Origin: Clostridiales bacterium
GTDB lineage: Bacteria; Bacillota; Clostridia; Christensenellales; Aristaeellaceae
NCBI GenBank assembly: GCA_015056365.1
Contig: SVGM01000008.1
Span: forward strand, 62,001-126,000
DNA length: 64,000 bases
Direction of reading: 5' to 3'
The notes beneath the pieces were generated by a model. That model had not been told where the DNA came from. It did no database searches and saw only the letters and a program-made list of their open reading frames with translations. Shown one piece after another: positions 41,430-50,255 of this stretch; positions within the stretch are counted from its first letter, which is position 1; the number at the start of each line of letters is the position of its first letter. Position numbers and translations under genes: made by a program.

Positions 41430-42566
41430 CTATCGCTTGTTACGGGACACGTTGAGCAGAATCCCGACAGAGGCCATCAGGAGGGAAATGGAGGTACCCC
41501 CTGCGCTGAAGAAAGGAAGCGGCAACCCGGTCGTGGGCATCAGGCCAATGACCACGGCGATATTCAGAAACGCCTGCAGAGAAATCATCGCCGTCAGCCC
41601 TGCTGCCAGAAGGCTTCCGTAACGATCCGGGCAGTTCACAGCAATCCGCATCCCGGCGAAGGTAAATGCTGCAAACAATAGGAGAACCACCACACACCCC
41701 AGAAGTCCGAAATCCTCGCCTACAATGGCAAAAATAAAATCGCTTTCCGGGTAGGGAAGGTAGGAGAACTTCTGTCTGCCCCGGCCAAGGCCGCGGCCAA
41801 AGAGCCCGCCCGAGCCGATGGCGATCAGCGACTGCGCAAGCTGATACCCTTCATCGCTCATCTGGGCAAACGGATCACGGAAGGAAAGCAGGCGTTCCCT
41901 GCGATAGGGTTCGATCCAGGCGTAGACCATGCCCAGGCAAAGACCGCACACCCCCAGCAGACTCAAATGCTTCCATTTTGCCCCCGCCAGGAGCATCATC
42001 AGAACCGCCGCGATCATGATGCTGCCTGCGGTGGACAGGTTGGGCTGCTCCAAAATAAGAATAAAGAAGACCCCCGGAACAATCAGAAGCGGCAGGACGC
42101 CTTTGAACAGTTTTCCAAGCTGATCTTTGCGATAGCTGAGGGTAGAAGCCAAATACAGTACAGATGCGATCTTGGCAAACTCCGAGGGCTGAAAACTCAT
42201 GCCGGCGATGCTCAGCCAGCGTCTGGAACCATTGAGATAAACGCCAATGCCAGGAATGATCACCAGCACCAGCAGAACTACGCTTGCCAGCAGCCCGCCA
42301 ACCACTACCTTCGGTTTCCTCCAGAAGGTGTACGGAATTCGACTGGTAATCAGCAAAAGGACGGTTCCCAGCCCAATACCGATCAGCTGACGCTTGACCT
42401 CCAGCAAAGCGTCCCCTTTTCTGACAGACTGATAGTAGGTCGCGCTGAACAGAATCAAAAGCCCATAGAGCATCAGCAACGTCACCACAGTGATCATGGT
42501 GCTGTCCATGGGCGCAACCGGTTTGAGAAGATAGCGTTTTTTCATGCCTGGGCGATCCGCCAGCAT
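41430..42566 (-). CDS. ftsW: FtsW/SpoVE-type peptidoglycan polymerase
   Basis: A 378-residue SEDS-family glycosyltransferase with ten membrane helices. Visible blocks are LLILFSATYYQS in helix 1, GSRRWLSIAGMSFQPSEFAK, LEQPNLSTAGSIM, and the C-terminal GLMPTTGLPLPFFSAGGTS that is the family signature. It polymerises lipid II together with a class B PBP, most likely the SpoVD-type protein of this cluster; in Bacillus the sporulation pair is SpoVE-SpoVD. GGGAGGG lies six bases before ATG 42566. Confidence 0.93.
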   Translation of the reverse strand: MLADRPGMKKRYLLKPVAPMDSTMITVVTLLMLYGLLILFSATYYQSVRKGDALLEVKRQLIGIGLGTVLLLITSRIPYTFWRKPKVVVGGLLASVVLLVLVIIPGIGVYLNGSRRWLSIAGMSFQPSEFAKIASVLYLASTLSYRKDQLGKLFKGVLPLLIVPGVFFILILEQPNLSTAGSIMIAAVLMMLLAGAKWKHLSLLGVCGLCLGMVYAWIEPYRRERLLSFRDPFAQMSDEGYQLAQSLIAIGSGGLFGRGLGRGRQKFSYLPYPESDFIFAIVGEDFGLLGCVVVLLLFAAFTFAGMRIAVNCPDRYGSLLAAGLTAMISLQAFLNIAVVIGLMPTTGLPLPFFSAGGTSISLLMASVGILLNVSRNKR

Positions 42567-42588
42567 TGATATCCCTCCCACTCTAGAT

Positions 42589-42630
42589 GAAGATGCCTGC
42601 TTTTGTATGCATCTTCCCAGGCGTGGGAAG
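42589..42630 (-). repeat. Two mutually exclusive hairpins in the murD-ftsW spacer
   Basis: GAAGATGC / GCATCTTC (42589-42596 and 42609-42616) and CTTCCCA-GGCG-TGGGAAG (42613-42630) share the bases CTTC, so only one can form at a time. They lie between the murD stop and the ftsW ribosome binding site. Confidence 0.55.
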
Positions 42631-42637
42631 AAAAAGA

Positions 42638-43999
42638 TTATTTCAGATCATTGACCAGCTGCTTGAATACGCGCCCGCGGTCTTCGTAGTCGCGGAACAT
42701 ATCAAAGCTGGCGCACGCAGGAGACAGAAGCACATTGCCACCGACAATGGCGCTGGCACGTGCCTGATCCACAGCCTCCTGAAAACTGTATGCTCTCTGG
42801 AAGTCCGTGTAGCCCGCTTCCTGAAGCTGCTCGCAGATCTGGCCTGCCGTCTGACCGATGGCAATGATCTTGCTGATCTTTCCACTGGCAATGATCTCCT
42901 TGCACAGGGGCATAAAGTCGGTATGCTTATCATAGCCGCCAAGGATCAGCACCGTCGGCACTTTCATGCTCTGCACCGCCTTGATGGTGCTGTCCACATT
43001 GGTACCCTTGCTGTCGTTGATATAAGTAACACTCTTGAACACGCGCACCTTTTCAATGCGATGCTCCACGCCAGTAAAGGACATCAGCGTATGCCGAATG
43101 ACAGGCGCCGGTACGCCCATGGCACAGGCCATGGCGGTGGCTGCCAGCGCATTTTCCAGGTTGTGCGGGCCGGGAATCAGGATCTGCTCTGCATCGCAGA
43201 TGGGCTTGCGAACGCCGTCCCACTGCCAGACGATCTTTCCGCCTTCCACAAACGCGCCGTTTTCCACCTTCTGGGTACGGCTGAAGAAAGCAACTCGCCC
43301 CTTGAGTTTTCCCGCCATTTTGAACAGCACAGGATCGTCCATATTCAGCACGGCAACATCCGTGGCGGTCTGGTTTTCAAACAGGCGCTGCTTAAGCTTA
43401 ATATACTGGGCCATGGTTCCATGGCGGTTGAGATGATCCTCGGTAATATTGAGCAGAGCGGCTACTTTTGGATGGAAGGTTTTGATGCTCTCCAGCTGGA
43501 AGCTGGAAACCTCCACTACCGATACGTCTTCCTTTTTGCTGACCTTTGCAACAGAAGAAAGCGGATAACCGATATTGCCCGCCACATGCGTGACGCGGCC
43601 CATGTTTTCAAAAATACGACCCACCAAAGTAGTGGTGGTAGTCTTTCCGTTGGTGCCGGAAATCGCGACCATTTCCCCCTGAAGGAAGGAATACGCCATT
43701 TCCAGCTCGCCTACCACAGGCATGGCCTTTTCCTTTGCCGCCAGCACCACGGGGGCGTCGATCGGTACGCCGGGACTAATCAGCAGAATATCCGCTTCGT
43801 CCAGCAATTTGATCGGATCCATGCCCAGACGGAACTGACACGCCGTATTGCGCAGGCCATCCAATGCATCGCCAAAGGCTTCTTCCTTTTTGGAGTCTGC
43901 CAAAATCGGAATCGCGCCATGGTGTAGGAGCAGTTCGGCCACGGCGATACCGCTTCTCGCCATTCCAAGCACCAGAACGCGCTTATTCTCCACATTCAT
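42638..43999 (-). CDS. murD: UDP-N-acetylmuramoylalanine-D-glutamate ligase
   Basis: A 453-residue ATP-dependent ligase. The N-terminal Rossmann-like domain starts RVLVLGMARSGIAVAELL, the ATP loop is ISGTNGKTTTTTLVG (about 110-122), the central domain has NITEDHLNRHGTM and the C-terminal domain has YINDSKGTNVDST and LILGGYDKHTD. It adds D-Glu to UDP-MurNAc-L-Ala in the cytoplasm. GGAGGTGAAAGG precedes ATG 43999. In this cluster it lies after mraY, as usual. Confidence 0.97.
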   Translation of the reverse strand: MNVENKRVLVLGMARSGIAVAELLLHHGAIPILADSKKEEAFGDALDGLRNTACQFRLGMDPIKLLDEADILLISPGVPIDAPVVLAAKEKAMPVVGELEMAYSFLQGEMVAISGTNGKTTTTTLVGRIFENMGRVTHVAGNIGYPLSSVAKVSKKEDVSVVEVSSFQLESIKTFHPKVAALLNITEDHLNRHGTMAQYIKLKQRLFENQTATDVAVLNMDDPVLFKMAGKLKGRVAFFSRTQKVENGAFVEGGKIVWQWDGVRKPICDAEQILIPGPHNLENALAATAMACAMGVPAPVIRHTLMSFTGVEHRIEKVRVFKSVTYINDSKGTNVDSTIKAVQSMKVPTVLILGGYDKHTDFMPLCKEIIASGKISKIIAIGQTAGQICEQLQEAGYTDFQRAYSFQEAVDQARASAIVGGNVLLSPACASFDMFRDYEDRGRVFKQLVNDLK

Positions 44000-44038
44000 A
44001 CCCTTTCACCTCCACAATGGAAAACCAGAGCGCCACCA

Positions 44039-45061
44039 TTACGCCCCTACGATGGACAGAACCGCCACCAGACAGAGCACGCCCTCCACAATTGCGTACA
44101 TAGCCACGATCTGGGTCTCCGTCATGCCGCTGAGTTCGAAATGATGATGGATCGGGGACATCTTGAAGATACGCTTGCCGTGGGTGACCTTGAAATAGAT
44201 CCGCTGAATGATCACGCTCAGGGAGGAAGCGATCATAGTGAAGCACACCAGCAGCATAAACAGCGGCATACGAAGCAGCATGGCCATGCCAACCATAGCG
44301 CCGCCGATAAACATACTACCCGTATCACCCATGAAGACCATGGCGGGATAATGATTGAAGCGAAGGAAGCCCATCAGGGCGCCGGCGAGTGCCATGGCAA
44401 AGATCGCCAAATTCTGATAATTGGCCATAGCATCAGCATTACCCGCAGCAGACAGGCCCATCATCACAAACAGCGCCATCATGCCCCAGGCTGCACTGCC
44501 AACGACGGAAACGCTGCTGAGCAGGCCGTCGAGGCCATCCTGCAGGTTGGCGCTGTTGATCATGAAGATCATCACCATGCTCATCAGAGGGATATAAAAC
44601 ACACCCAGGTTCCACTCCACGTTGAAAAAGGGCACGATAATGCTGCTGCCCACATAGGGATTCAGATAGCAGTAGGTCGAAAAGCCCACCGCTACGACCA
44701 CCTGACCAATGATCTTCTGCCACCAGATCAGGCCCAGGTTTCGCTTTTTGACTACTTTGATGTAGTCGTCCACAAAGCCGATCAGCATGCTGGCAAGGGA
44801 CACCACCACCAGTGCCAGGGCAAAATCGCTCCAGCCGCCAAATTGGCTGAAAAGCGCCAGTACCAGCGCCACCAGAGAGGTGACCGCGGCAAACATCAGA
44901 CCGCCCATAGTAGGTGTTCCCTGCTTGGTCTGGTGGCTCTTGGGACCCAGCTCATAGATGGTTTGGCCAAATTTGAGCTTACGAAGAACGGGAAGAACCC
45001 GGGGCCCGATGATCAGCATCGCAACCAGAGATAGAATCAGTGCAACAATCAGCCTTAGCAT
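44039..45061 (-). CDS. mraY: Phospho-N-acetylmuramoyl-pentapeptide transferase
   Basis: A 340-residue membrane enzyme with about ten helices that makes lipid I from UDP-MurNAc-pentapeptide and undecaprenyl phosphate. Catalytic segments are KSHQTKQGTPTMGG, the aspartates of GFVDDYIK (about 94-98), NSANLQDGLDGL and GDTGSMFIGGAM, with the MSPIHHHFELSG loop near the C-terminus. All are intact. It lies between murE and murD, so murF, normally just before mraY, is missing. Confidence 0.97.
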   Translation of the reverse strand: MLRLIVALILSLVAMLIIGPRVLPVLRKLKFGQTIYELGPKSHQTKQGTPTMGGLMFAAVTSLVALVLALFSQFGGWSDFALALVVVSLASMLIGFVDDYIKVVKKRNLGLIWWQKIIGQVVVAVGFSTYCYLNPYVGSSIIVPFFNVEWNLGVFYIPLMSMVMIFMINSANLQDGLDGLLSSVSVVGSAAWGMMALFVMMGLSAAGNADAMANYQNLAIFAMALAGALMGFLRFNHYPAMVFMGDTGSMFIGGAMVGMAMLLRMPLFMLLVCFTMIASSLSVIIQRIYFKVTHGKRIFKMSPIHHHFELSGMTETQIVAMYAIVEGVLCLVAVLSIVGA

Positions 45062-45083
45062 GGCAGTTCACTCCTTGGTGCTT

Positions 45084-46541
45084 TCAGGCACGAATTTCAG
45101 TAAGCAATTCACTGACGACCACTTTTTCGTCAAAGGGACGTTTCACGCCCATGATATCCTGATACGTTTCATGACCCTTGCCGGCCAGAATGATCACGTC
45201 GCCGTCCTGGCCCATCTCAAGGGCATAACGGATGGCCTCCCGGCGGTTCTCAATAATCACATACTCACCGCCGGACTGCTTGGTCCCCTGCTCGATGGCG
45301 AGCAGGATCTCGTTGGGATCCTCTGTACGGGGGTTGTCGCTGGTAAGGATCGAGAAATCAGCCAGGCGGCCTGCGATTTCGCCCATCACAGGGCGCTTGC
45401 CCTGGTCACGATCTCCGCCGCAGCCGAAGAGCACGATCAGCCTGTTGCGGGTAAAGGTGCGCACAGTGGAGAGGATATTCTCCAGCGCATCCGGAGAATG
45501 GGAATAATCCAGAATGACCTTGTAAGGCGTCTGGGTATCCAGCATTTCCACACGACCGGGCACATTGCGAAGGCTTTCAAGACCCGCCTTGATATCGCAG
45601 TTGCGCACGCCCATGATCATGGCCAGAGACGCTGCCGCCAGGCTGTTATAGACATTGAACATACCGGTCAGATGCATGCTGATGGGCATTTCTTCCACAC
45701 CGCGCAGCTGGATGGAGAACGAAACGCCTTCCTCGGAAATCTCGATGTCTCTAGCAAACACGTCCGCCTCGGAGCTGATGCCAAAGGTCAGATACGGGAT
45801 GCGGATATCATTGATGATGCTGTCGCTTGTTTCATCATCCTCATTCAGCGCGGCATTCAACACCGCACCATGCATGAAGAAGCTCTTCTTGGTTTCAAAG
45901 TAGCGCTCCATGGTGCCAAAGTAGTCCAGATGATCCTGGGACAGATTGGTATAGCAGGCTGCTTCGAAAGTAAGGCCGTCCAGGCGGTGCATATCGACTG
46001 CGTGAGCGCTGACTTCCATGCACACCACTTCTACGCCCTCATCCACCATCTGGCGCAGGCAACGATGCAGATCAATAGGATCGGGCGTGGTCAGATTGCT
46101 CTTGATCCGCTTTTCACCGATCATATTGCCAGTGGTGCCGATCAAGCCAGTGCAATATCCTGCCTTTTCCATGATTGCCTTTACCAGGAAGCTGGTGGTG
46201 GTCTTGCCCTTGGTGCCGCATACGCCTACCAGACGAAGCTCGCGTTCCGGATGACCATAGAATGCGGCGGCAATATACGCCATCGCCGAGCGGACGCTCT
46301 CCACCCGGACCTGCGGCAGATCAAGATCAACAAAGCGCTGAACAATCAGCGCAACGCAGCCATTCTGTGCCGCCTGCGGAGCAAAGCTGTGCGCATCCAC
46401 GCGCGCACCGGGAATGCAAAAGAACAATCCGTTGCTTACCTGCTCTCTGCTATCGATTACCAGGTTTTCAATCTCAGCGAGCATATTGCCTCTGGTTTCC
46501 ACCACGCCAGGTACTTCCACAAGCAAATCTTTTAACAGCAT
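45084..46541 (-). CDS. murE: UDP-MurNAc-tripeptide synthetase
   Basis: A 485-residue Mur ligase. The ATP loop is GVCGTKGKTTTSFLV (about 108-118), the carbamylated-lysine region and EVSAHAVDMHRLDGL follow, and YSHSPDALENIL and FGCGGDRDQGKRP lie in the last domain. The residue-3 specificity motif reads SDNPRTEDPNEI, where DNPR marks enzymes that add meso-diaminopimelate. The wall peptide therefore probably carries DAP. It follows spoVD and precedes mraY. Confidence 0.96.
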   Translation of the reverse strand: MLLKDLLVEVPGVVETRGNMLAEIENLVIDSREQVSNGLFFCIPGARVDAHSFAPQAAQNGCVALIVQRFVDLDLPQVRVESVRSAMAYIAAAFYGHPERELRLVGVCGTKGKTTTSFLVKAIMEKAGYCTGLIGTTGNMIGEKRIKSNLTTPDPIDLHRCLRQMVDEGVEVVCMEVSAHAVDMHRLDGLTFEAACYTNLSQDHLDYFGTMERYFETKKSFFMHGAVLNAALNEDDETSDSIINDIRIPYLTFGISSEADVFARDIEISEEGVSFSIQLRGVEEMPISMHLTGMFNVYNSLAAASLAMIMGVRNCDIKAGLESLRNVPGRVEMLDTQTPYKVILDYSHSPDALENILSTVRTFTRNRLIVLFGCGGDRDQGKRPVMGEIAGRLADFSILTSDNPRTEDPNEILLAIEQGTKQSGGEYVIIENRREAIRYALEMGQDGDVIILAGKGHETYQDIMGVKRPFDEKVVVSELLTEIRA

Positions 46542-46557
46542 TGGTATTCCTCCATCT

Positions 46558-48681
46558 TTATGGATTTGGGAAGGCGAATGTTACACGAACCACGCTTTGG
46601 GGTGTAAGATAACTGTCTGATTGGGGCTCCTGCGAGACGGCAAAGCCGTTACCATCGATCTCCATTTCCAATCCGCGCTGGCGAAGCAGCGAGGACGCAT
46701 CCGCAATGGAAAGGCCTGTTACATCGGGAACGCATACCAGCGTATCCGCCGTCGGTAATTCATTTTGATAGGTATACAGCATCACCTGGCCGCCTCGGAG
46801 CAGCGTTGCGCCTGCGCCGGGCATCTGGTTGGTCACCGTATCGCTTTCGCCGTCATCCAGCACATGAAAGCCCAATGTTTCCATCTGCTGCCTGGCCTCC
46901 CACAGGGAAAGCCCTCTCACATCCGGGACCGTGACCGGCTCGGCTTCCTGACTGCCTGCCGGTTCACATCCAAGATACGGTAACACATCCGCAAGGATTT
47001 GTCTAGCAAAGGGAGCCGCAGTGGTACCGCCATAGTCTACCGGCATATCCGCTTCGTCCACGATGACCAAAAGAGCGATCTTGGGGTCATCCACCGGCGC
47101 GAAGCCGAGAAACGACCCAATATGAACATCCCGAACGATCCGTCCATCCTTGTAAACCTGAGCTGTGCCGGTTTTTCCGCCAACCAGATAGCCGTCAATC
47201 TTGGCGTTTTTTGCGCCGCCTACGCTGACCACCTGCTCCAGCAGACTGCGCATGGTCATAGACGTATCCTCAGAAATGGGATTCGCCACCACCTTGGGCT
47301 GGGTGCGCTGAATAACGCTTCCGTCCGGGGCAATCACTTCCTCCAGCAGGTAGGGACGCATCAGCCTGCCGCCGTTGATGACCGAACAGGCTGCAGTGAT
47401 CAGCTGAATCGGTGTGACCGCTACGCTCTGGCCAAATCCAATACGCGCAAGATCTACGTTTTTCACCGATCTAACCGGTATTAGTATACCACTTCCCTCC
47501 CCCTCCAAGTCAACATTGGTTTTTCTGCCCAGACCAAAGGTGTGAAGGTAGCTGTAGAACTTTTCCGGTCCCATGCGCAGCGCCAGTTCCACAAACACAG
47601 GATTGCAGCTGTTTTGCAAAGCCTGCGCCATGGATTCGCTTCCGTGAGGATTGCCCCAGCAGCGGATGGTATCGCCATCCACATTGATCTTGGCAGAGCA
47701 GTAGAAGCCTTCTTCGGGGGTGGTGACGCCGCTGTCCAGCGCAGCGGCAGCCGTCAATATTTTGAAGGTTGAACCCGGTTCGTATGCATCGGAGATCAAC
47801 CGGATCCGCATCAGATTTTGCAGCGCATCAGGCTGGGCACGGGGCGGATCGTTGGGATCGTAGTCAGGCTTTGAACACATAGCAAGGATCGCGCCTGTAT
47901 AGGGATCCATGGCGATGACATGGACCGCCTGCGCCTTGTTGACGTCATAGCACTCCCGCATGGCCTTTTCGCAAATCTCTTGAATGACCGCGTCGATGGT
48001 TAGTTTCAGGTGATTGCCGTTCTGCGGTTCCACATACAGATTACCGCTGTCGTAGATGGTATTCTCGTGGGCGTCCACCGTACGAAAGATTCGGCCTTCC
48101 GTACCGCGCAAGAGCTCGTCGTATTTCTGCTCGATGCCGGACTGTCCCACGTTGTCAACATTGGTCAGTCCCAGCGTCTGCACCAGAAACGCGCCATGGG
48201 TGTACATTCGCCGCACATCCTCGTCAAACAGAAGCGCGTTTGCCAGAGTGCTGATGACGGGATCGCTGCTGAGCTGCAGTTTGCGCAGTTCATCGGCCGT
48301 TTCGCTGGGCACCTGCCTCTTCAGGGTGACAGACGCCTTGGTTTTGTCTGTCAACTTCAGGGATACGCTTTCCTCCGTCATCCCCAGAATGGGGGCAACC
48401 AGCTGCGCAAACTGCTGTGCATCCGTCACTTTGCGCGGATCTACGCTGACGATATACGCCGTTGCGCTCATCACAAGCGTATCCCCGTTGGTATCCAGGA
48501 TATTGCCCCTCCTGGCATATACCGTTCCTTCACGGGTCCATTGACGAATGCCGCGCTGAGTCAGCGCGGCAGACTGGAAGATGGTCAGGTTGGCAATTCG
48601 CAAAAACAAAACAAAAAAGAGAAAAATGAAAATCAGCAGCAGCGCCAAAATCCGCTTGCGAATATGCAGCTCGGTTTGCAT
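46558..48681 (-). CDS. spoVD: SpoVD/FtsI-type class B penicillin-binding protein with PASTA domains
   Basis: A 707-residue transpeptidase. One N-terminal membrane helix (11-30), a PBP dimerisation domain (about 55-215), and the transpeptidase domain with S304 in GSTFK, the SCN triad in ALQNSCNPVF and GGKTGTAQV. Two C-terminal PASTA repeats follow (VPDVRGLSLWEARQQME and VPDVTGLSIADASSLLR). PASTA-bearing class B PBPs of this cluster are SpoVD or its vegetative twin Pbp2B; the near-consensus sigma-E promoter just upstream favours SpoVD use in spore cortex synthesis, and no other ftsI-like gene is in the window. GGGGGAAGG precedes ATG 48681. Confidence 0.93.
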   Translation of the reverse strand: MQTELHIRKRILALLLIFIFLFFVLFLRIANLTIFQSAALTQRGIRQWTREGTVYARRGNILDTNGDTLVMSATAYIVSVDPRKVTDAQQFAQLVAPILGMTEESVSLKLTDKTKASVTLKRQVPSETADELRKLQLSSDPVISTLANALLFDEDVRRMYTHGAFLVQTLGLTNVDNVGQSGIEQKYDELLRGTEGRIFRTVDAHENTIYDSGNLYVEPQNGNHLKLTIDAVIQEICEKAMRECYDVNKAQAVHVIAMDPYTGAILAMCSKPDYDPNDPPRAQPDALQNLMRIRLISDAYEPGSTFKILTAAAALDSGVTTPEEGFYCSAKINVDGDTIRCWGNPHGSESMAQALQNSCNPVFVELALRMGPEKFYSYLHTFGLGRKTNVDLEGEGSGILIPVRSVKNVDLARIGFGQSVAVTPIQLITAACSVINGGRLMRPYLLEEVIAPDGSVIQRTQPKVVANPISEDTSMTMRSLLEQVVSVGGAKNAKIDGYLVGGKTGTAQVYKDGRIVRDVHIGSFLGFAPVDDPKIALLVIVDEADMPVDYGGTTAAPFARQILADVLPYLGCEPAGSQEAEPVTVPDVRGLSLWEARQQMETLGFHVLDDGESDTVTNQMPGAGATLLRGGQVMLYTYQNELPTADTLVCVPDVTGLSIADASSLLRQRGLEMEIDGNGFAVSQEPQSDSYLTPQSVVRVTFAFPNP

Positions 48682-48710
48682 ATACCTTCCCCCATTATGC
48701 TTGATAATGA

Positions 48711-48740
48711 GATGTATGCACACCAGAGCTGCATTATGAC
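48711..48740 (-). promoter_or_regulatory. Sigma-E promoter of spoVD
   Basis: GTCATAAT (48733-48740), 14-bp spacer, CATACATC (48711-48718), 29 bases before the start. It differs from the Bacillus consensus (GTCATATT, N14, CATACANT) at one position in each box. Confidence 0.7.
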
Positions 48741-48772
48741 AGTTTCGACTCTCTTTCTCCTTTTCTACGAAA

Positions 48773-49405
48773 TCATTGTCCCAGGTTGGCGATCATCGGG
48801 ATCTGGGTAGGCTGCTCGGCTACTGCAGACACTTCCGTCATCTGCGGAACCTCAGCCGCAACTGTGATCTGAGCAGGGTAGGCCGAAGGCGCCTCCAAGC
48901 GTACGGTATGTGCATCGTTGCTATGGATCATGCCAATTTCCAGTGCCCGGGTCATGATGGTGGCCTCATCCGTCGCCTTGGCAATGTCCTGACGGAGGAG
49001 CTCGTTATCAGCCTGGCAATACTGCATGGCCTGACAGGTATGCTGGTAGGATTCGTTGAGTTCCTCCAGATAACCATACCAGCCCACCGTCAGCATACCC
49101 AGGAACGCAAACACAACGCCCATAACGATCAAATAGGTCGTCAGTTTGATTCTGCCCTTGGTGTCATCATACTGGCTAAGGGTATCCATAGCCTTTTTTT
49201 CTTTTTTGTTCAGGGTTTCAATCTCCAACTGCTTGCCCTGTACACGGCAGCGGCGAAGGCGGTCGGGCTTCAGGTAACCGGTGGCGGGGTCGATTTCAGA
49301 GCCGGGCAGAAAAACGCTGTTGCTCACACCCATGCGCTCATAAGGAACATAATGCTCATATGCATCCGAACGGGGCTGGCCGTATGTGGGAATGTAACTG
49401 GACAT
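48773..49405 (-). CDS. ftsL: FtsL-like cell division protein
   Basis: A 210-residue bitopic protein assigned by position between mraZ and spoVD and by topology: one membrane helix at about 88-110 followed by a short helical, coiled-coil-like stretch (about 112-160). Its size is twice that of typical FtsL because of an 87-residue cytoplasmic N-terminus and a 50-residue Ala/Val/Pro tail. FtsL with DivIB and DivIC activates the septal synthase. Sequence identity within this family is always low, so the name is positional. The start abuts the mraZ stop (49406). Confidence 0.75.
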   Translation of the reverse strand: MSSYIPTYGQPRSDAYEHYVPYERMGVSNSVFLPGSEIDPATGYLKPDRLRRCRVQGKQLEIETLNKKEKKAMDTLSQYDDTKGRIKLTTYLIVMGVVFAFLGMLTVGWYGYLEELNESYQHTCQAMQYCQADNELLRQDIAKATDEATIMTRALEIGMIHSNDAHTVRLEAPSAYPAQITVAAEVPQMTEVSAVAEQPTQIPMIANLGQ

Positions 49406-49945
49406 TTACTGCTCCTTTCCGGGAGATTTCTCCCTGCGCAAACGACTGATATAGTCGATCAATTCGTCGAGGTTGTTATTGATCCGTTCGCTCTCCTCGC
49501 GGCTCTTCTCCAGGCTGATGACACGAACATGATCCAGTGCACCGCTGATCTCCACATCCTTGGCATCGCCCAGCATTTCCTGACGAAGCTTTGCCGGAAT
49601 CAGCAAACGGCCCTGGCTGTCAGCCTCAGAACCGGGATAACAGAGCTTGGTAAAGCGGTTAAGGTAGTCCTGAACCAGACGGTCGTTCAGATCCAACTCA
49701 TAAAGGCCGTCAAGGATCTCATCAAAAACACTTTCGGGATAAAAAGCGATGGACTTCAAATCACGGGTCAGACCGATGGTGAAGGTGGAGCCAAGTGGTT
49801 TGCGGTAGGCGGTGGGAACGATCAGACGTCCCTTGGCGTCCAGTGCGTGATCGTAGCTTCCGAAAAACGCCCGATTTCTGGGCAGTTTGCGAGGCGCGGT
49901 CTCTTCGAGCTGGCTGGACTGCTGGTTCAGATTCTGCTCGTCCAT
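49406..49945 (-). CDS. mraZ: Transcriptional regulator MraZ
   Basis: A 179-residue protein with two AbrB-like SpoVT modules. The first contains YDHALDAKGRLIVPTAYR and the second PGSEADSQGRLLIPAKLRQE, each with the DxxGR motif that contacts DNA. MraZ represses its own operon in most bacteria. ATG 49945 is 8 bases after GGAGG; two earlier in-frame ATGs lie too close to it. The canonical repeated GTGGG boxes are not evident upstream. Directly after mraZ one expects rsmH, but ftsL follows without a gap. Confidence 0.94.
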   Translation of the reverse strand: MDEQNLNQQSSQLEETAPRKLPRNRAFFGSYDHALDAKGRLIVPTAYRKPLGSTFTIGLTRDLKSIAFYPESVFDEILDGLYELDLNDRLVQDYLNRFTKLCYPGSEADSQGRLLIPAKLRQEMLGDAKDVEISGALDHVRVISLEKSREESERINNNLDELIDYISRLRREKSPGKEQ

Positions 49946-50012
49946 TTCCATCGCCTCCACTTTCTGCTACTCAAATTCAAAATTTAGGGATGATTCTCCC
50001 CTCTTAGGCACA

Positions 50013-50041
50013 TTTATACCATAAATACGACCGGCAGACAA
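50013..50041 (-). promoter_or_regulatory. Promoter of mraZ and the division cluster
   Basis: TTGTCT (50036-50041), 17-bp spacer, TATAAA (50013-50018), about 65 bases before mraZ. The 310-base gap 49946-50255 otherwise holds the leader, an unexplained 100-base stretch and the terminator below. Confidence 0.7.
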
Positions 50042-50140
50042 TCGCTGAACGCCTTGATTTCATTGATGTTCAGTACTATTTTCGATGTTTGTTTGCGTAT
50101 TTCCACGAACGCCCGTTCTGTTTCCAAAATCTGTAAAAGA

Positions 50141-50190
50141 AAAAAGCCCTTTCGGAATCGCTTTTTATACAAGCATTTCCGAAAGGGCTT
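50141..50190 (-). terminator. Terminator of the metallophosphoesterase operon
   Basis: AAGCCCTTTCGGAA / TTCCGAAAGGGCTT (50144-50157 and 50177-50190), extended by GCTT/AAGC, followed on the minus strand by TTTTCTTTT. Strong. Confidence 0.9.
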
Positions 50191-50255
50191 ACGAACGGTC
50201 GTTTGTATTTGATTTGTTACGAAAAGTTAACAAATTATTATTTTATTTGTAAAGT

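Noticed and set aside
49946-50140. Canonical MraZ boxes (repeated GTGGG) before mraZ
   Set aside because: I found no set of GTGGG repeats at regular spacing, only a normal promoter.
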